A DNA stretch of 64,000 bases from Sphingopyxis terrae subsp. terrae NBRC 15098 (GTDB lineage Bacteria; Pseudomonadota; Alphaproteobacteria; Sphingomonadales; Sphingomonadaceae), in assembly GCF_001598815.1 (NCBI RefSeq), contig NZ_BCZQ01000018.1, positions 1 to 64,000 of the forward strand. Direction: 5' to 3'. Shown piece by piece: positions 25,401 through 34,290 of the stretch (its first letter is position 1; each line of letters starts with the position of its first letter). The position numbers and the translations under genes were made by a program. The notes beneath the pieces were generated by a model. The model ran no database searches, had not been told where the DNA came from, and saw nothing but the letters and a program-made list of their open reading frames with translations.

Positions 25401-28052
25401 GTCCTCATTCAGAGCGACCTTGCCGACACGCCCGGCCTGCTCGGCAATTTCATCAACAGCGGGGCCATCACCAGCGCCGATGGCGCGGCAATCATCGCCC
25501 ATGTCCAGTCGAACGTCACCAATGCGGGCACGCTGAGCGGCGGAAATGGCGTCGCAATCCAGCTCGATGCGTATGACGATGTGGTGACGCTGAAGACCGG
25601 GAGCGCCGTCGATGGCCTGATCGACGCCGGGGCGGGCGAAGACAGCCTGGTACTCGATGGCGATGTCCTTGCACTGACCGAGGCGCAGCAGCTGACTTCG
25701 TTATCGGGTTTCGAAGCGCTGACGGTCGCGGCGGGCTATTGGTCGACCAGCGGCATGGTCGGCGAATTCGGCAACGTCGTGATCGACGAAGATGCTGCGT
25801 TGCAGGTCAATGAAGTGGTTGGCGAAGACGGCGCGGAATCGCCCATCCTGACCCCGGCGGTGACGACCAACGGCTTGCTCGTGCTCAACTTCGGCGACGA
25901 TGAGACCGTCTCGAACCTTGACGAACTGACGATCAGCGGCAGCGGCAAGCTGCAGTTGATCGGCGATGCGGTATTCACCGTCGATACCGATACGGTGGCG
26001 CACACCGGCGGGACGATCGTGTCGGACGGCGGCCTTGTCCTAACCGGCCTGCTTCAGGGCGATGTGAAGACCGAGGGCGACGGCTATTTCGAACTCGGCG
26101 CGGGCGGCACCGAAGGCAGCTTCGCGGGCGACATCGTCAACGACGGGCGTTTCGTTTTCAACCGTTCGGACGATTACGACTTCCTCGGTGCCTTTTCGGG
26201 TAGCGGCACGCTCGACAAGCTGGGTGACGGCACGCTGACCTTCATGGGTGACTATGGCTTCCAGGGCGTGACCAACATCTTTGGGGGCGCCGTGCGGATC
26301 GGCGGGACGATCGACCCCGGTACCGACTTCAATCTGGGTGAAGGCGGGTCGCTCGACATCACCGGAAAGGACCAGACGATCGGTGGCCTTGCTGGCGAGA
26401 GCGGCGCCCAAGTCGTGCTCGGCGACAATCAACTGACCGTCGATCAGGACGACAATAGCGAATTTGCCGGCACCATTTCGGGAAGCGGCGGCTTCGTCAA
26501 ATCGGGTGACGGTACGCTCAACCTGTCGGGCGACAGCGACTATACCGGCCCGACGACCGTCGATGGCGGCAAGCTTGCCGTCAACGGTTCGATCGTCTCC
26601 GACGTCACCGTCAATGCCGGCGGCGCGCTGGGCGGCAACGGCAGCGTCGGCACGACGACGATCAATGGCGACGGCAAGTTGACGCCGGGCAACTCGATCG
26701 GGCGCCTCACCGTCAACGGCGATCTCGATTTCGCGGCCGGTTCGGTCTATGAGGTGGAGGTCAATGCCGCGGGTGCGGGTGACCGCGTCGATGCGACGGG
26801 CCTCGTCACCATCGACAGCGATGCGAGCGTGGCGGTGCTGGCGGAGGACGGCGACTATAACGGCCGCACCGACTATGTGATCCTGACGGGTGCGGGCGGG
26901 ATCGACGGCACCTTCGGTTCGGTGACCAGCGACCTGGCCTTCCTTGATCCGCTGCTGCGTTACGGCGCCAATTCGGTGACGCTGTCGCTGTATCGCAACG
27001 ACGTCGATTTCGCCGACGTGGCGATCGGGTTCAACCAGGCGAGCGTTGCCGCGGCGGTCCAGTCGCGCGGCATCGACGATCCGCTGTTCGAAGCGGTGGT
27101 CAACCAGAATGCGACCGGCGCGCAGGCCGCTTTCGGTGATCTCTCAGGCGAAATTCTTGCCAGCACGCTCAGCGGGCTGACCGACGATAGCCGGCACCTG
27201 CGCAACGCGTTGTACAGCATGTCGGGTCCGGCCGAGGCCGGCCTCTTCCTCTGGGGTTCGGCCTTTGGCGGCTGGGGCGACTTCGATGCCAAGGGAGGAC
27301 GCTTTGGCATGGATACCGACCACAAGGGCTTCGTCACCGGCATCGGCTATGGCGGCAACGGCTTCGCGGCGGCAATCTCGGCAGGGATCGGCGACAGCGA
27401 TTTCCGCCTCGGCGGCCGCAACGACCATGCACAGGCCGACAGCAAATATCTGGCCGCACATGTCAGCTATGGCACGGGCGAGGGCGTTCGCGCCGCCGCC
27501 GGCCTTGCGTATGGCTGGCATGATATCGACACCAGCCGTTCGATCAGCGTCGCGACGCTGGCGCAGACGCTGACGTCGAAGCGCGATGCGGACACGATGC
27601 AGCTCTTCGGCGAACTTGGTTATGACGTGCGGACGAGCAACCTTGCACTGACGCCCTTCTTCCGTCTTGCCCATGTCCGCACCAAGAGCGACGCCTTTGC
27701 CGAAGCCGGCGGCAATGCGGCGCTTTCGATCGCGGCGGCAAAGCAGGAAACGACCTTCGTCAGCCTGGGCGGCCGCGTACGGTTCAACATCGGTGAGGGC
27801 TTCCAGCCCTATGTGTCCGCCGCGTGGAACCGGGCTTCCGGCGACCGCGGTGCGCCGGTGGCCGCGGCCTTCACCACCGGGGGCGGCAGCTTCGCCCTGA
27901 TCGGCACGCCGATCCCGAAGAATTCGGCCGAGATCGAAGCGGGCTTCGATTATAGCGCGGGCAATTTCCGGATCGGCGCCGCCTATAGCGGTACACTGGC
28001 CGGCGATCGCAACACCCATGGCGCACGCGTGACCGCACGGATCGCCTTCTGA
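22416..28052 (+). CDS. Type V autotransporter with long-period passenger repeats (1,878 aa)
   Basis: The protein has a signal peptide ending AAAHAQ (about residue 29). A beta-helical passenger follows, rich in VTNSGTI, VDNAGTI and GVRLIGGGSVTN strands. Two autotransporter-associated repeats (KLGDGTLTFMGDYGFQGVT and KSGDGTLNLSGDSDYTGPTT) and the segment LTPGNSIGRLTVNGDL come next. The C-terminal beta-barrel (about residues 1600-1878) ends in phenylalanine (TARIAF). It should be secreted by Sec and assembled by BAM, displaying or releasing the passenger. One long module occurs near 24110-24880 and again near 24890-25470 with a 789-base (263-residue) offset, plus a more diverged copy near the N-terminus. 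The ATG is preceded by AAGGGG eleven bases upstream. A 12-bp hairpin follows its stop. Confidence 0.9.
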   Translation: MSTIAKSRLLTTSAIAGISILQLGAAAHAQEQTPAFGVHVDQPGTVEVNVGEDEEIVGNDIGIYADNGTVIVDNAGTIRGDGFSPAGLDSRPAGGIVIAQPGASITNSGTISGAANGIATSYFFSEDENGDNLPPAALAADTVVVNSGLISGEGGAGVSLVGGGSVTNDGTIRGANGAPGSGINGIGVAIAEFPDRIAEGVEGVGSIVNSEDGLIEGQAIGAVLQGGGTIENQGTIRAFGQFNPATPAAQTPIGVVMTATPHQQGRSATLTNDGLVQGFIGVVATGSLETVTINNEGAIIGQGIGITGQSTGDLIVNNGEDAQIVASGNAIAANTSTLTVDNAGLIQSQGQVGINIASANAVIVNSGGIVGGTNAITTAALQTAPNIFVNTAVNASVTNSGSITAQNGTGVRFQGGGSVANSGSISGTVDGVYIAMLPDQDAEDFSATVANEAESEVSGGRFGVNLMAGGSVENDGSISGGITGVVVQNALGLADVAGSVTNGGSITGTDAFGVAFDGLASATLTNSGTITGGGNDGVNVSYMPGGHTMIDNQDGATITGAASGIRIDDGTAEIVNAGTFRGNGSSTDLYFYPDAGITVTGGVATITNSGTISGNRLGITTAPYMDPFTGEYSGVAVGAAVVNSGTIIGDNDDGVRLIGGGSVTNSGTIEGRTEAFADGISMFAYTDQANEDYAASVTNQDGGSIAGQRFGIILSGGGSVDNAGEIVGVAGGVFIQGTALNSAPGEDRSGLTASVVNSGLIQGTGDLGGSGGDGYGVGFGSDMSSATLENSGTILSDFGAAVSQGSRADVTVTNLEGGTIEGATSGIYSFATGTLTVDNAGTIRGNGSYDGFAAAPDAGITITTATSSVTNSGTISGAGAGITTAYQFDDDIGDLVGIAIGTTVENSGTISGESNDGVRLIGGGTVTNSGTITGAGASFADGVSMYAYDGQDGESFAANVVNSASGTIGGDRFGIILSGGGTVDNAGTIAGTTGGVLIQSDLADTPGLLGNFINSGAITSADGAAIIAHVQSNVTNAGTLSGGNGVAIQLDAYDDVVTLKTGSAVDGLIDAGAGEDSLVLDGDVLALTEAQQLTSLSGFEALTVAAGYWSTSGMVGEFGNVVIDEDAALQVNEVVGEDGAESPILTPAVTTNGLLVLNFGDDETVSNLDELTISGSGKLQLIGDAVFTVDTDTVAHTGGTIVSDGGLVLTGLLQGDVKTEGDGYFELGAGGTEGSFAGDIVNDGRFVFNRSDDYDFLGAFSGSGTLDKLGDGTLTFMGDYGFQGVTNIFGGAVRIGGTIDPGTDFNLGEGGSLDITGKDQTIGGLAGESGAQVVLGDNQLTVDQDDNSEFAGTISGSGGFVKSGDGTLNLSGDSDYTGPTTVDGGKLAVNGSIVSDVTVNAGGALGGNGSVGTTTINGDGKLTPGNSIGRLTVNGDLDFAAGSVYEVEVNAAGAGDRVDATGLVTIDSDASVAVLAEDGDYNGRTDYVILTGAGGIDGTFGSVTSDLAFLDPLLRYGANSVTLSLYRNDVDFADVAIGFNQASVAAAVQSRGIDDPLFEAVVNQNATGAQAAFGDLSGEILASTLSGLTDDSRHLRNALYSMSGPAEAGLFLWGSAFGGWGDFDAKGGRFGMDTDHKGFVTGIGYGGNGFAAAISAGIGDSDFRLGGRNDHAQADSKYLAAHVSYGTGEGVRAAAGLAYGWHDIDTSRSISVATLAQTLTSKRDADTMQLFGELGYDVRTSNLALTPFFRLAHVRTKSDAFAEAGGNAALSIAAAKQETTFVSLGGRVRFNIGEGFQPYVSAAWNRASGDRGAPVAAAFTTGGGSFALIGTPIPKNSAEIEAGFDYSAGNFRIGAAYSGTLAGDRNTHGARVTARIAF
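24110..25480 (+). repeat. 789-base long-period repeat inside the second autotransporter passenger
   Basis: The two copies share the order GTxRGNGS, PDAGIT, TNSGTISG, then GVRLIGGG, FADG, YAY and FGIILSGGG. The shared caacggcagc occurs at 24161 and 24950, giving an offset of 789 bases or 263 codons. A third, weaker version lies at about 22600-23110. Confidence 0.7.
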
Positions 28053-28085
28053 TCATTCTACCCCGATCAAAGGCAACATGCGGCT

Positions 28086-28118
28086 GGGGCCGGAGCAGGG
28101 TCAAAATGCTCCGGCCCC
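28086..28118 (+). terminator. Strong hairpin after the second autotransporter
   Basis: ggggccggagca at 28086-28097 pairs perfectly with tgctccggcccc at 28107-28118 across a 9-base loop, 34 bases after the stop. Only a weak T tract follows (ttcgccgttt). It lies between convergent genes and could end transcription from the plus strand. Confidence 0.65.
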
Positions 28119-28170
28119 TTCGCCGTTTCGGCACGGCGCGGGGTTGCGTTCCGAACGTGGGGTCAGGCCC

Positions 28171-30165
28171 CTAGCGCAGCGCTTCGGCGGCGAGCGCGCG
28201 GCAGTTGACCGTTCCCGGCTTGGGAAGCGGCGCATCGCGCTGCGGATCCTTGCGCAGACCGAGCGCCGCGCCGATCGACCGTGTCACCGCCCCGAACACC
28301 CCGCCGCCCGATTTCTTTCCGGGTGGCGCGAAATCGATGGTGGGCTGCGACAGCGTTCCCTCGACCTTCACCGGATCGACGAGCTTGAGATCGGGCTTCT
28401 CGCTTCCCGCGCCATTCATGGCCAGCGCGATGCGCTCACCATCGAGGTTTATCTGGCCGCGCCCGCGCGCCCGGGCGATGGCGGTGTCGATGACCAGCGG
28501 GGCGGGCGTCAGCAGCCCGTCCTTGGCCGCAAAGGCGAGGATCGCGCACCGGATCGGCGTCATGGCCTCGTCGTCCCCCAGTTTCTGCCCGATCGCTCCG
28601 CCAAGGTCCTGCGCCATGACATAAGCGGCTGCGCGGTTCATCGCGCCGCCGCTCGCGACGAAGGCGATCTTCCCGTTTCCTGAAGCGAAGGCCTGGCGGA
28701 CGGTGTCGCCGCGTCCCGAAATCCGAACCAGCCCGCGCACGGGACCGCGGATCATGTCGGGCTGGCCGATGAAATCGTCGAAGCTGGCTCCCTCGACACG
28801 CAATTCGGTGGTCAAAAGGGGAATCTTGCTGCGCGAATCGACCCTGACCCGGCCGGTCATGGTGCCGCGCCCGAGCTGTGCGACGGCCTTGTCGAGCGTC
28901 AGTATCCGGTGGTCGAGCGACAGCTGACCCTTAAGGCTTTTGAACACCGACCCTCCCTTTACGAGCAGTTGATGGATCGTGATGCGAATGACGCCGTCGG
29001 TAGGCCCCATTTTCGCTAGATTGATCCGCGTGTCTGGAAAGATGCGCGGGCCGATGCGCGCTTCCTGCGCGCGTGCGGCCGCAAGTCCGGCGTCGTCGGC
29101 CAGATCGTCGAAGTCCAGCCGGGGCGCATCGATGCTGGCGTCGATTCTGGTGCGACCGTCACGCTTCAGTATCTTCGCGGTGGCGGCAATCGTCGAACGA
29201 CCGATGCGCCCGTCGAGCTTGTCGATAAACCAGTCGCTCCCGTCGCGGCGCACCGTGCCGACAAGGTCGATCGCCTGGGTGCCGAACAGCCCCGCCTCGA
29301 TGATATAGTCGAGTTGCTTGAGGCTGGTACCGCGCGCCGCCATCCGCATGGTCATATGCCCGGTGTCCAGGGGGGCGGCCATCGTGCCCGAGGCGCGTAG
29401 CCGGAGCAGGTCTGACGTCAATTCGGCGGAAAAGGGCCAGCGGCCATTGGCGTCTTGGATCCAACGCGCCGCCGCGCCAAGCTTCGCGGCGGCGCCGTTG
29501 AATTGCCCTTCGGCGGCAATCGCGAGGCCCTTGGCGTCCTTGGCTTCGATCGTTCCGGCGATGTCGAGGTGGCGCTTGGCATCCTTGAGCGTGAAGCGGC
29601 CATCATTTATCCGAACGGTGCCGATGGCAGGCGGCGGCGAACTGTCCGAACCGCCGGGCCGACGGCCACCCCAATTTGTCCGTCCGTCGGCATCGCGGAT
29701 CAGCGCCAGCGACAGGCCGTCGATATCGATCGAGCGCGGCGCAATCGTGCCGGTCAAAAGCTTCAGGATCGGCAGGCGGATGCGCAGGCGCCCTATCGTC
29801 GCCATGTCGCCGTGTCCCGCCCAGGCGGGCTGTCCGACGCGGACGCTGCGAGCTTCTATCTCGGGCGAGAAAGAGAAAACATCCCTTCTCTCCAGCGCCC
29901 CGATATGAACGGGCGCGCCGAATTTTTCGCTCAGGCGCGCCTCGGCCGTCCCGCGCAGCATTCCCACCGGAAAGGTCGCGAGCAGCACAGCGGCAAGAAG
30001 AACCACGCCTGCGGCGACGACAAGGGCCATGCGCGCTTTGCGCGACAGGTGCGGCAGGGCGGGGCGGTTCACGCGGTTCGCTCGCAAGCGCGAACGGTCG
30101 GGGAGGATATCGAAAACATGCGTCTTCGATATGCGGGAGCGCGCGCAAGGTTCCTTGCGTGCCAT
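28171..30165 (-). CDS. AsmA-family protein
   Basis: The 664-residue protein has one N-terminal membrane helix (ALVVAAGVVLLAAVLLATFP, about 47-66). A long repetitive beta-rich region follows, with AsmA signatures: LSEKFGAPVHIG near the start, DGLSLALIRDADGRTNWGG, and the C-terminal part VDTAIARARGRGQINLDGER then KVEGTLSQPTIDFAPP. AsmA/TamB/YhdP-type proteins span the periplasm and are linked to lipid transport and outer-membrane homeostasis. The ATG at 30165 lacks a clear ribosome binding site; a GTG about 30 codons downstream (VNRPALP) is an alternative. It is convergent with the second autotransporter and on the same strand as the DUF885 gene upstream. Confidence 0.85.
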   Translation of the reverse strand: MARKEPCARSRISKTHVFDILPDRSRLRANRVNRPALPHLSRKARMALVVAAGVVLLAAVLLATFPVGMLRGTAEARLSEKFGAPVHIGALERRDVFSFSPEIEARSVRVGQPAWAGHGDMATIGRLRIRLPILKLLTGTIAPRSIDIDGLSLALIRDADGRTNWGGRRPGGSDSSPPPAIGTVRINDGRFTLKDAKRHLDIAGTIEAKDAKGLAIAAEGQFNGAAAKLGAAARWIQDANGRWPFSAELTSDLLRLRASGTMAAPLDTGHMTMRMAARGTSLKQLDYIIEAGLFGTQAIDLVGTVRRDGSDWFIDKLDGRIGRSTIAATAKILKRDGRTRIDASIDAPRLDFDDLADDAGLAAARAQEARIGPRIFPDTRINLAKMGPTDGVIRITIHQLLVKGGSVFKSLKGQLSLDHRILTLDKAVAQLGRGTMTGRVRVDSRSKIPLLTTELRVEGASFDDFIGQPDMIRGPVRGLVRISGRGDTVRQAFASGNGKIAFVASGGAMNRAAAYVMAQDLGGAIGQKLGDDEAMTPIRCAILAFAAKDGLLTPAPLVIDTAIARARGRGQINLDGERIALAMNGAGSEKPDLKLVDPVKVEGTLSQPTIDFAPPGKKSGGGVFGAVTRSIGAALGLRKDPQRDAPLPKPGTVNCRALAAEALR

Positions 30166-30238
30166 TGATGGTCGTTCGCGGGCGCCGGCGCTGTTCCCCG
30201 CGCGCCGCGGTGAGGCGAGGCGCGTGGGAGAGGTGCGA

Positions 30239-32053
30239 CTATTGCTTGTGCGCGGCGATGTAGCGCTCGACCTGTTCTTCCAGGATGTCGAGCGGCAGCG
30301 CGCCTTCGCTCAGAACGGCCTCGTGAAAGTCGCGAATGTCGAAACGCGGGCCGAGTTCGGTTTCGGCGCGTTTGCGGAGTTCGGCGATCTTGAGCTGGCC
30401 GACCATGTAGCTCGTCGCCTGGCCCGGCCAGTTGAAATAGCGATCGACTTCGCGCGCAATGTCGGTGTCCGATACCGAGCTGTTGGCCTTGAAATAGGCG
30501 ATGGCCTGTTCGCGCGTCCAGCGCTTCGAATGGATGCCGGTGTCCAGAACCAGCCGGATCGCGCGCCACACCTGAAGCGACAACATGCCGAAGCGGTCAT
30601 AAGGCGTCTTGTAAACGCCCATCTCGTCTGCAAGCCGCTCCGAATAGAGGCCCCAGCCTTCCATATAGGCGCCATAGCCGCCGAATTTCCGGAATTTCGG
30701 TATGCCGGTCAGTTCCTGCTGGCGCGCGATCTGGAAATGATGGCCGGGCGCCCCTTCATGTGCGGCAATCCCGGCGACTTGCACCTTCTGCGTCTGGTTC
30801 ATGTCGACAAGATTGACATAATAGATGCCCGGCCGCGTCCCGTCCGCCGACGGCGGGTTGTAGAAGGCCGTCGACGCCGTGCCCTCACGCCATTTTTCGA
30901 CCGCCCGCACTTCGAGCGGCGCCTTGGGCAGGACCCGGAAATAGCGCGGGGCAGCCTCCATTACCGAGGCGATGACGGCGCGCGCATCGGCCAGATAGGT
31001 TTCGCGGCCCGCATCGGTATTCGGATATTTGAACTTGGGGTCGGTGCGGATGCTGTCGAAAAATTCGGCGAGCGTTCCTTTGAAGCCGACCTCGCGCATC
31101 ACGGCTTCCATCTCTTTGTGAATAGCCGCGACTTGTGCGAGGCCAAGCGCGTGAATCTCGTCCGCGGTAAGATTTGTCGTCGTCGAACTCTTGAGGCGGT
31201 CCGCATAATAGGCCGCGCCGTCAGGAAGGTGCCAGGCACCGAAATTGCCTGTCGATTTGGGTTCGATCTCGTCGATCGCGGCGATCAATGTCTCATAGCC
31301 ATGTTTGAAGGGGCCGGTGAGGGCCGCGCTGGCATCCGCGAGCAGCTTTTCCTTCGTCGCCTCCGGCGCATCGAGCGCGCTGACCTTTTTGCGGAAGTCG
31401 GCCATGAGCGTCGAATCGCCGCCGCCGTCGAACGGGGCACCGGCAAGGATTTTGAGCGCATCAGCGCGGGCGGGAGCGAAATTGACCTTGTTGGGGATGA
31501 TCCCCGCCGCCGCCTGGTCGCGCATTCGCGCCGCGACTTCGCGCATGACGCGGTCGGTATCGCGCAGACGTGCAATATAGGCTTCGGCGTCTGCCACGCT
31601 GTCGATTTTGTGATTGTTGATCAGCAGAACGGGGATGTCGCCGGCGGGGCTACCATTGGTCGACACGGGAAAACGCAGTTTGCGGAAGCGAAACGATTCG
31701 CGGCCGCGCTCGACTTCATATTCGAACAGTCGATAGCTCACCCGCGCGCTTTCACCGAGCTGGTCGGGCTTGAAGCGGGCGTGCATGGCCTTGAGCTGCG
31801 TTTCAGCGAGCGCCTGCTCCCGCAACGCCGCCGCATCGCTATAGTCATCGAGCCGGTCGTAGCTCGTTTTCAGCCCAAGCTGCGTTTGCGATTCCGGGCT
31901 GAGCGCCAAGCGCGCGTCGAAAGCCTGATCGAGAAATTGCAGTAGCGCGGCATCCTGCGCTTGGGTCTGTGACGCGGTTTGGGCAAATGCCGGGGCGTTG
32001 GCGGCGAGCGGGACGACGGGCAGCAGCATCAGGGCAACGGCGAGGCGCATCAT
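30239..32053 (-). CDS. DUF885 family secreted protein (peptidase-like)
   Basis: The 604-residue product starts with a signal peptide (MMRLAVALMLLPVVPLAANA, cleavage after AFAQ). It carries the family's metalloprotease-like motif AAHEGAPGHHFQ in its C-terminal half, followed by GGYGAYMEGWGLYSERLADE. These histidine and glutamate residues fit a zinc site, and members are suspected carboxypeptidase-like enzymes, but function is unproven. The length is typical. The ATG follows CAGGAGAAT. The gene ends 73 bases upstream of the asmA-like gene on the same strand, so cotranscription is possible. Confidence 0.88.
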   Translation of the reverse strand: MMRLAVALMLLPVVPLAANAPAFAQTASQTQAQDAALLQFLDQAFDARLALSPESQTQLGLKTSYDRLDDYSDAAALREQALAETQLKAMHARFKPDQLGESARVSYRLFEYEVERGRESFRFRKLRFPVSTNGSPAGDIPVLLINNHKIDSVADAEAYIARLRDTDRVMREVAARMRDQAAAGIIPNKVNFAPARADALKILAGAPFDGGGDSTLMADFRKKVSALDAPEATKEKLLADASAALTGPFKHGYETLIAAIDEIEPKSTGNFGAWHLPDGAAYYADRLKSSTTTNLTADEIHALGLAQVAAIHKEMEAVMREVGFKGTLAEFFDSIRTDPKFKYPNTDAGRETYLADARAVIASVMEAAPRYFRVLPKAPLEVRAVEKWREGTASTAFYNPPSADGTRPGIYYVNLVDMNQTQKVQVAGIAAHEGAPGHHFQIARQQELTGIPKFRKFGGYGAYMEGWGLYSERLADEMGVYKTPYDRFGMLSLQVWRAIRLVLDTGIHSKRWTREQAIAYFKANSSVSDTDIAREVDRYFNWPGQATSYMVGQLKIAELRKRAETELGPRFDIRDFHEAVLSEGALPLDILEEQVERYIAAHKQ

Positions 32054-32145
32054 ATTCTCCTGTTGAATGAGGGGCCTTGTTGCCCAAGGTTAGAGAAGGC
32101 GCAATTATATTTCCGTTGGTGGTAAAGCGGTGCGGGTGCGGGCGT

Positions 32146-33387
32146 TCAAAAAGACCGGTGGAAGCTGAACAGGTCGGCGTCGGGATCGCGATCGCCGCAA
32201 AGGGCGCTGCGCAGTATCTGCGCCGCCATCATCGAGAAAGTGATCCCGTTGCCGCCATAACCCATCGCCGCATAGCAATTGGGCATGCGCGGTATGCGTC
32301 CCACCGTCGGAATACCGAGCGGGCTGTTACCGAAGCTTCCGGCCCAGGCATAAGCGGGCGTGGGGTCTATCGCGGGAAGCAGCGCCCCGAGCTTGCGGGC
32401 GAGCGTTTTCGCCTTGTCCGCAATCTTCGCGTCGCGCGCCGGCGCATCCGAAATATCCTCGTCTTCCCCGCCGCAGATGACGCAGCCGTCAGGGGTCGTG
32501 CGAATGTAGAGATAGGGGTCGGACGCCTCCCATATCATGGCCGCGTCGCGCCAGATCCGCTGCGGTTGCGGACGCGTTGCGATCGACCAGGTCGACATAA
32601 TGTAATTTCCCTTTTTCGGGATGCCTTTCAGCATCTCGTAGCCGGTTGCGAAAATGGCGTGCGCCGCGCTTATCGTAGCCCCGCCGTCGATCTGCAGTTG
32701 GACGCCGCTGTCGTCGCTCTCCACGCCGATCACCTCGGCAGGCGCGTAGAGGCGCATCCCGTGCTGTTGTGCGACTTGCAGATAGGCCGCCGCCAGGCGC
32801 CGCGGATCGGCCGAATAATTGCCGTAGCCGACGATCGCGTGGCGCCTGCCGATCCCGTAGCGTCGCTCGACCTCAGCGGGGCCGATATATTCGACCTCGA
32901 AACCCGCTTTGCGCCGGACATTCGCTTCGACGGCGAGCGCGGCCGGGTCGAGAATATTGCCGTCAAGATACAGCGTCGAGCGCGTGGCAGCGCTGACAAC
33001 GAGGCCGAGGCGTTCGGTTCGTTCGCGCAAGGCGTCGACCGCCAGCCGCGAGCGGCGCCAGATCCGCGTTGCGCGTTCCGTGCCGATCCGCCCGGCCATT
33101 TGCGAGAGGGGGAGGTCGATCTCATATTGCAGCATCGCGGTCGACGCGGCGGTCGATCCTGCGGCGGGGCCGCGACGATCCACGACCACCACGTCGAGCC
33201 CGGCGTCGCTGAGCGTCTCTGCAATCAGCGCGCCCGATATGCCCGCGCCGACGATCACCACGTCGCAGCGCAGCGATCGCGCAAGCTCTTTGATTGCGAG
33301 CGGGAGGCGATGGTGGCGGAGCCAGATCGGGCGCCCCGTTCGCAGATCGCGATGCTGGGTGACCGAAGGCTCGGACACGCGGGTCAT
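32146..33387 (-). CDS. FAD-dependent oxidoreductase (D-amino-acid oxidase/glycine oxidase family)
   Basis: The 413-residue protein has a Rossmann dinucleotide-binding start (DVVIVGAGISGALIAETLSD, near 41-60). The DAO-family middle and C-terminal features follow: GIGRRHAIVGYGNYSADPRR, ATGYEMLKGIPKKGNYIMST and PTVGRIPRMPNCYAAMGYGG then NGITFS. It probably oxidises an amine or amino acid with FAD; the substrate is unknown. I start at ATG 33387 because the frame further upstream runs antisense-like through the tRNA-Pro gene. Upstream GGGACGG is a weak ribosome binding site. Confidence 0.85.
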   Translation of the reverse strand: MTRVSEPSVTQHRDLRTGRPIWLRHHRLPLAIKELARSLRCDVVIVGAGISGALIAETLSDAGLDVVVVDRRGPAAGSTAASTAMLQYEIDLPLSQMAGRIGTERATRIWRRSRLAVDALRERTERLGLVVSAATRSTLYLDGNILDPAALAVEANVRRKAGFEVEYIGPAEVERRYGIGRRHAIVGYGNYSADPRRLAAAYLQVAQQHGMRLYAPAEVIGVESDDSGVQLQIDGGATISAAHAIFATGYEMLKGIPKKGNYIMSTWSIATRPQPQRIWRDAAMIWEASDPYLYIRTTPDGCVICGGEDEDISDAPARDAKIADKAKTLARKLGALLPAIDPTPAYAWAGSFGNSPLGIPTVGRIPRMPNCYAAMGYGGNGITFSMMAAQILRSALCGDRDPDADLFSFHRSF

Positions 33388-33581
33388 CGCGCCGCCGTCC
33401 CGAGTGGCGGGCCCTTCATGGGGAAGGCGACTGCCGAACGGCGGTTGACCAAGAGTCCGACCAAGGGAAGCGAGGGGTGCATAACCGTCGCATACTCGCG
33501 GCGTCGCGCGCTGGTTCCCGCGGGCGGGGCAATAGCGCGCAGCTGCGCTGAGCGCTTTGCGATATGGTTTTGCGGTAAAAT

Positions 33582-33658
33582 TGGTCGGGACGAGAGGATT
33601 CGAACCTCCGACCCCCACACCCCCAGTGTGATGCGCTACCAGGCTGCGCTACGTCCCG
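33582..33658 (-). tRNA. tRNA-Pro (anticodon GGG)
   Basis: On the minus strand the 77-base sequence folds as a standard tRNA. The acceptor stem is CGGGACG/CGTCCCG and the D arm GCGC...GCGC. The anticodon stem TCACA/TGTGG carries loop CTGGGGG, and the T arm has loop TTCGAAT. The discriminator A and an encoded CCA are at 33582-33585. Anticodon GGG reads CCC and CCU proline codons. Confidence 0.96.
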
Positions 33659-33911
33659 ACCGGCCCTTTCGGGCAGGCGAGGCCCCTAGCGCGGCTTTGC
33701 TGGCGATGCAAGCGGCGATGGCCATTTGGCGGTGTTTCTTTCGGCGGGCTTGATCGCGCCGTCGTCGACCCCATCTGGCGGGGGCTTGCCGTGGGGGAGG
33801 GGCGCAGCGACGGTTGCGCGGGACGCCCCTGCGTGATAGGCGCCGCGCTTATTTTTGCGTGGTCCTTCCATGGGGAAAGGCCGCGCCACGGTAACGGAAA
33901 GTCTTTCATTC

Positions 33912-34241
33912 ATGTCGACCCAATTGCTTCTGACCCAGGCGGCCGGATCGGGGGGCGGGGCAGCCGGCTTCATCATGCTGGTGCCCTATCTGCTGATCTT
34001 CGTCGTATTCTGGTTCTTCCTCATCCGCCCGCAACAGGTGCGCATGAAGGAGCATCGCGCCAAGATCGCATCGGTGAAGCCGCGCGATCAGGTGGTCACC
34101 GGCGGCGGGATCGTCGGCAAGGTGACGCGCGTCGACGATGACTTCGCCGATGTCGAAATCGCCCAGGGCGTGAAGATCAAGATCGTGAAGTCGACGATCT
34201 CCGACGTCCTCCAGCCGGGCGCCAAGCCCGCCAACGACTGA
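33912..34241 (+). CDS. yajC: Preprotein translocase subunit YajC
   Basis: The 109-residue product is a small single-span protein that forms a complex with SecD-SecF and stimulates export through SecYEG. The hydrophobic helix is FIMLVPYLLIFVVFWFFLIR (about 18-37). It is followed by the family signature PQQVRMKEHRAKIASVKPRD and VVTGGGIVGKVTRVDDDF. The start at 33912 gives the usual N-terminus and length; upstream in-frame codons look non-coding. It stands 49 bases before secD on the same strand, the common yajC-secD-secF order. Confidence 0.95.
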   Translation: MSTQLLLTQAAGSGGGAAGFIMLVPYLLIFVVFWFFLIRPQQVRMKEHRAKIASVKPRDQVVTGGGIVGKVTRVDDDFADVEIAQGVKIKIVKSTISDVLQPGAKPAND

Positions 34242-34290
34242 CGCGCCGGCGTCGGGGAACCGGCGCCGCCCAGACCATCGGAACCCCGTC

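Noticed and set aside
23487-25502. Minus-strand open frame of 671 codons inside the second autotransporter
   Set aside because: Antisense shadow of repetitive coding sequence with no domain or start signal.
33388-33618. A 77-codon N-terminal extension of the FAD oxidoreductase
   Set aside because: It runs through the tRNA-Pro gene and the residues are not family-like; the ATG at 33387 gives a normal N-terminus.
33582-33911. tRNA-Pro gene as an integration site of a genomic island
   Set aside because: No integrase gene or repeated tRNA 3' end is visible nearby, and the flanking genes are housekeeping.
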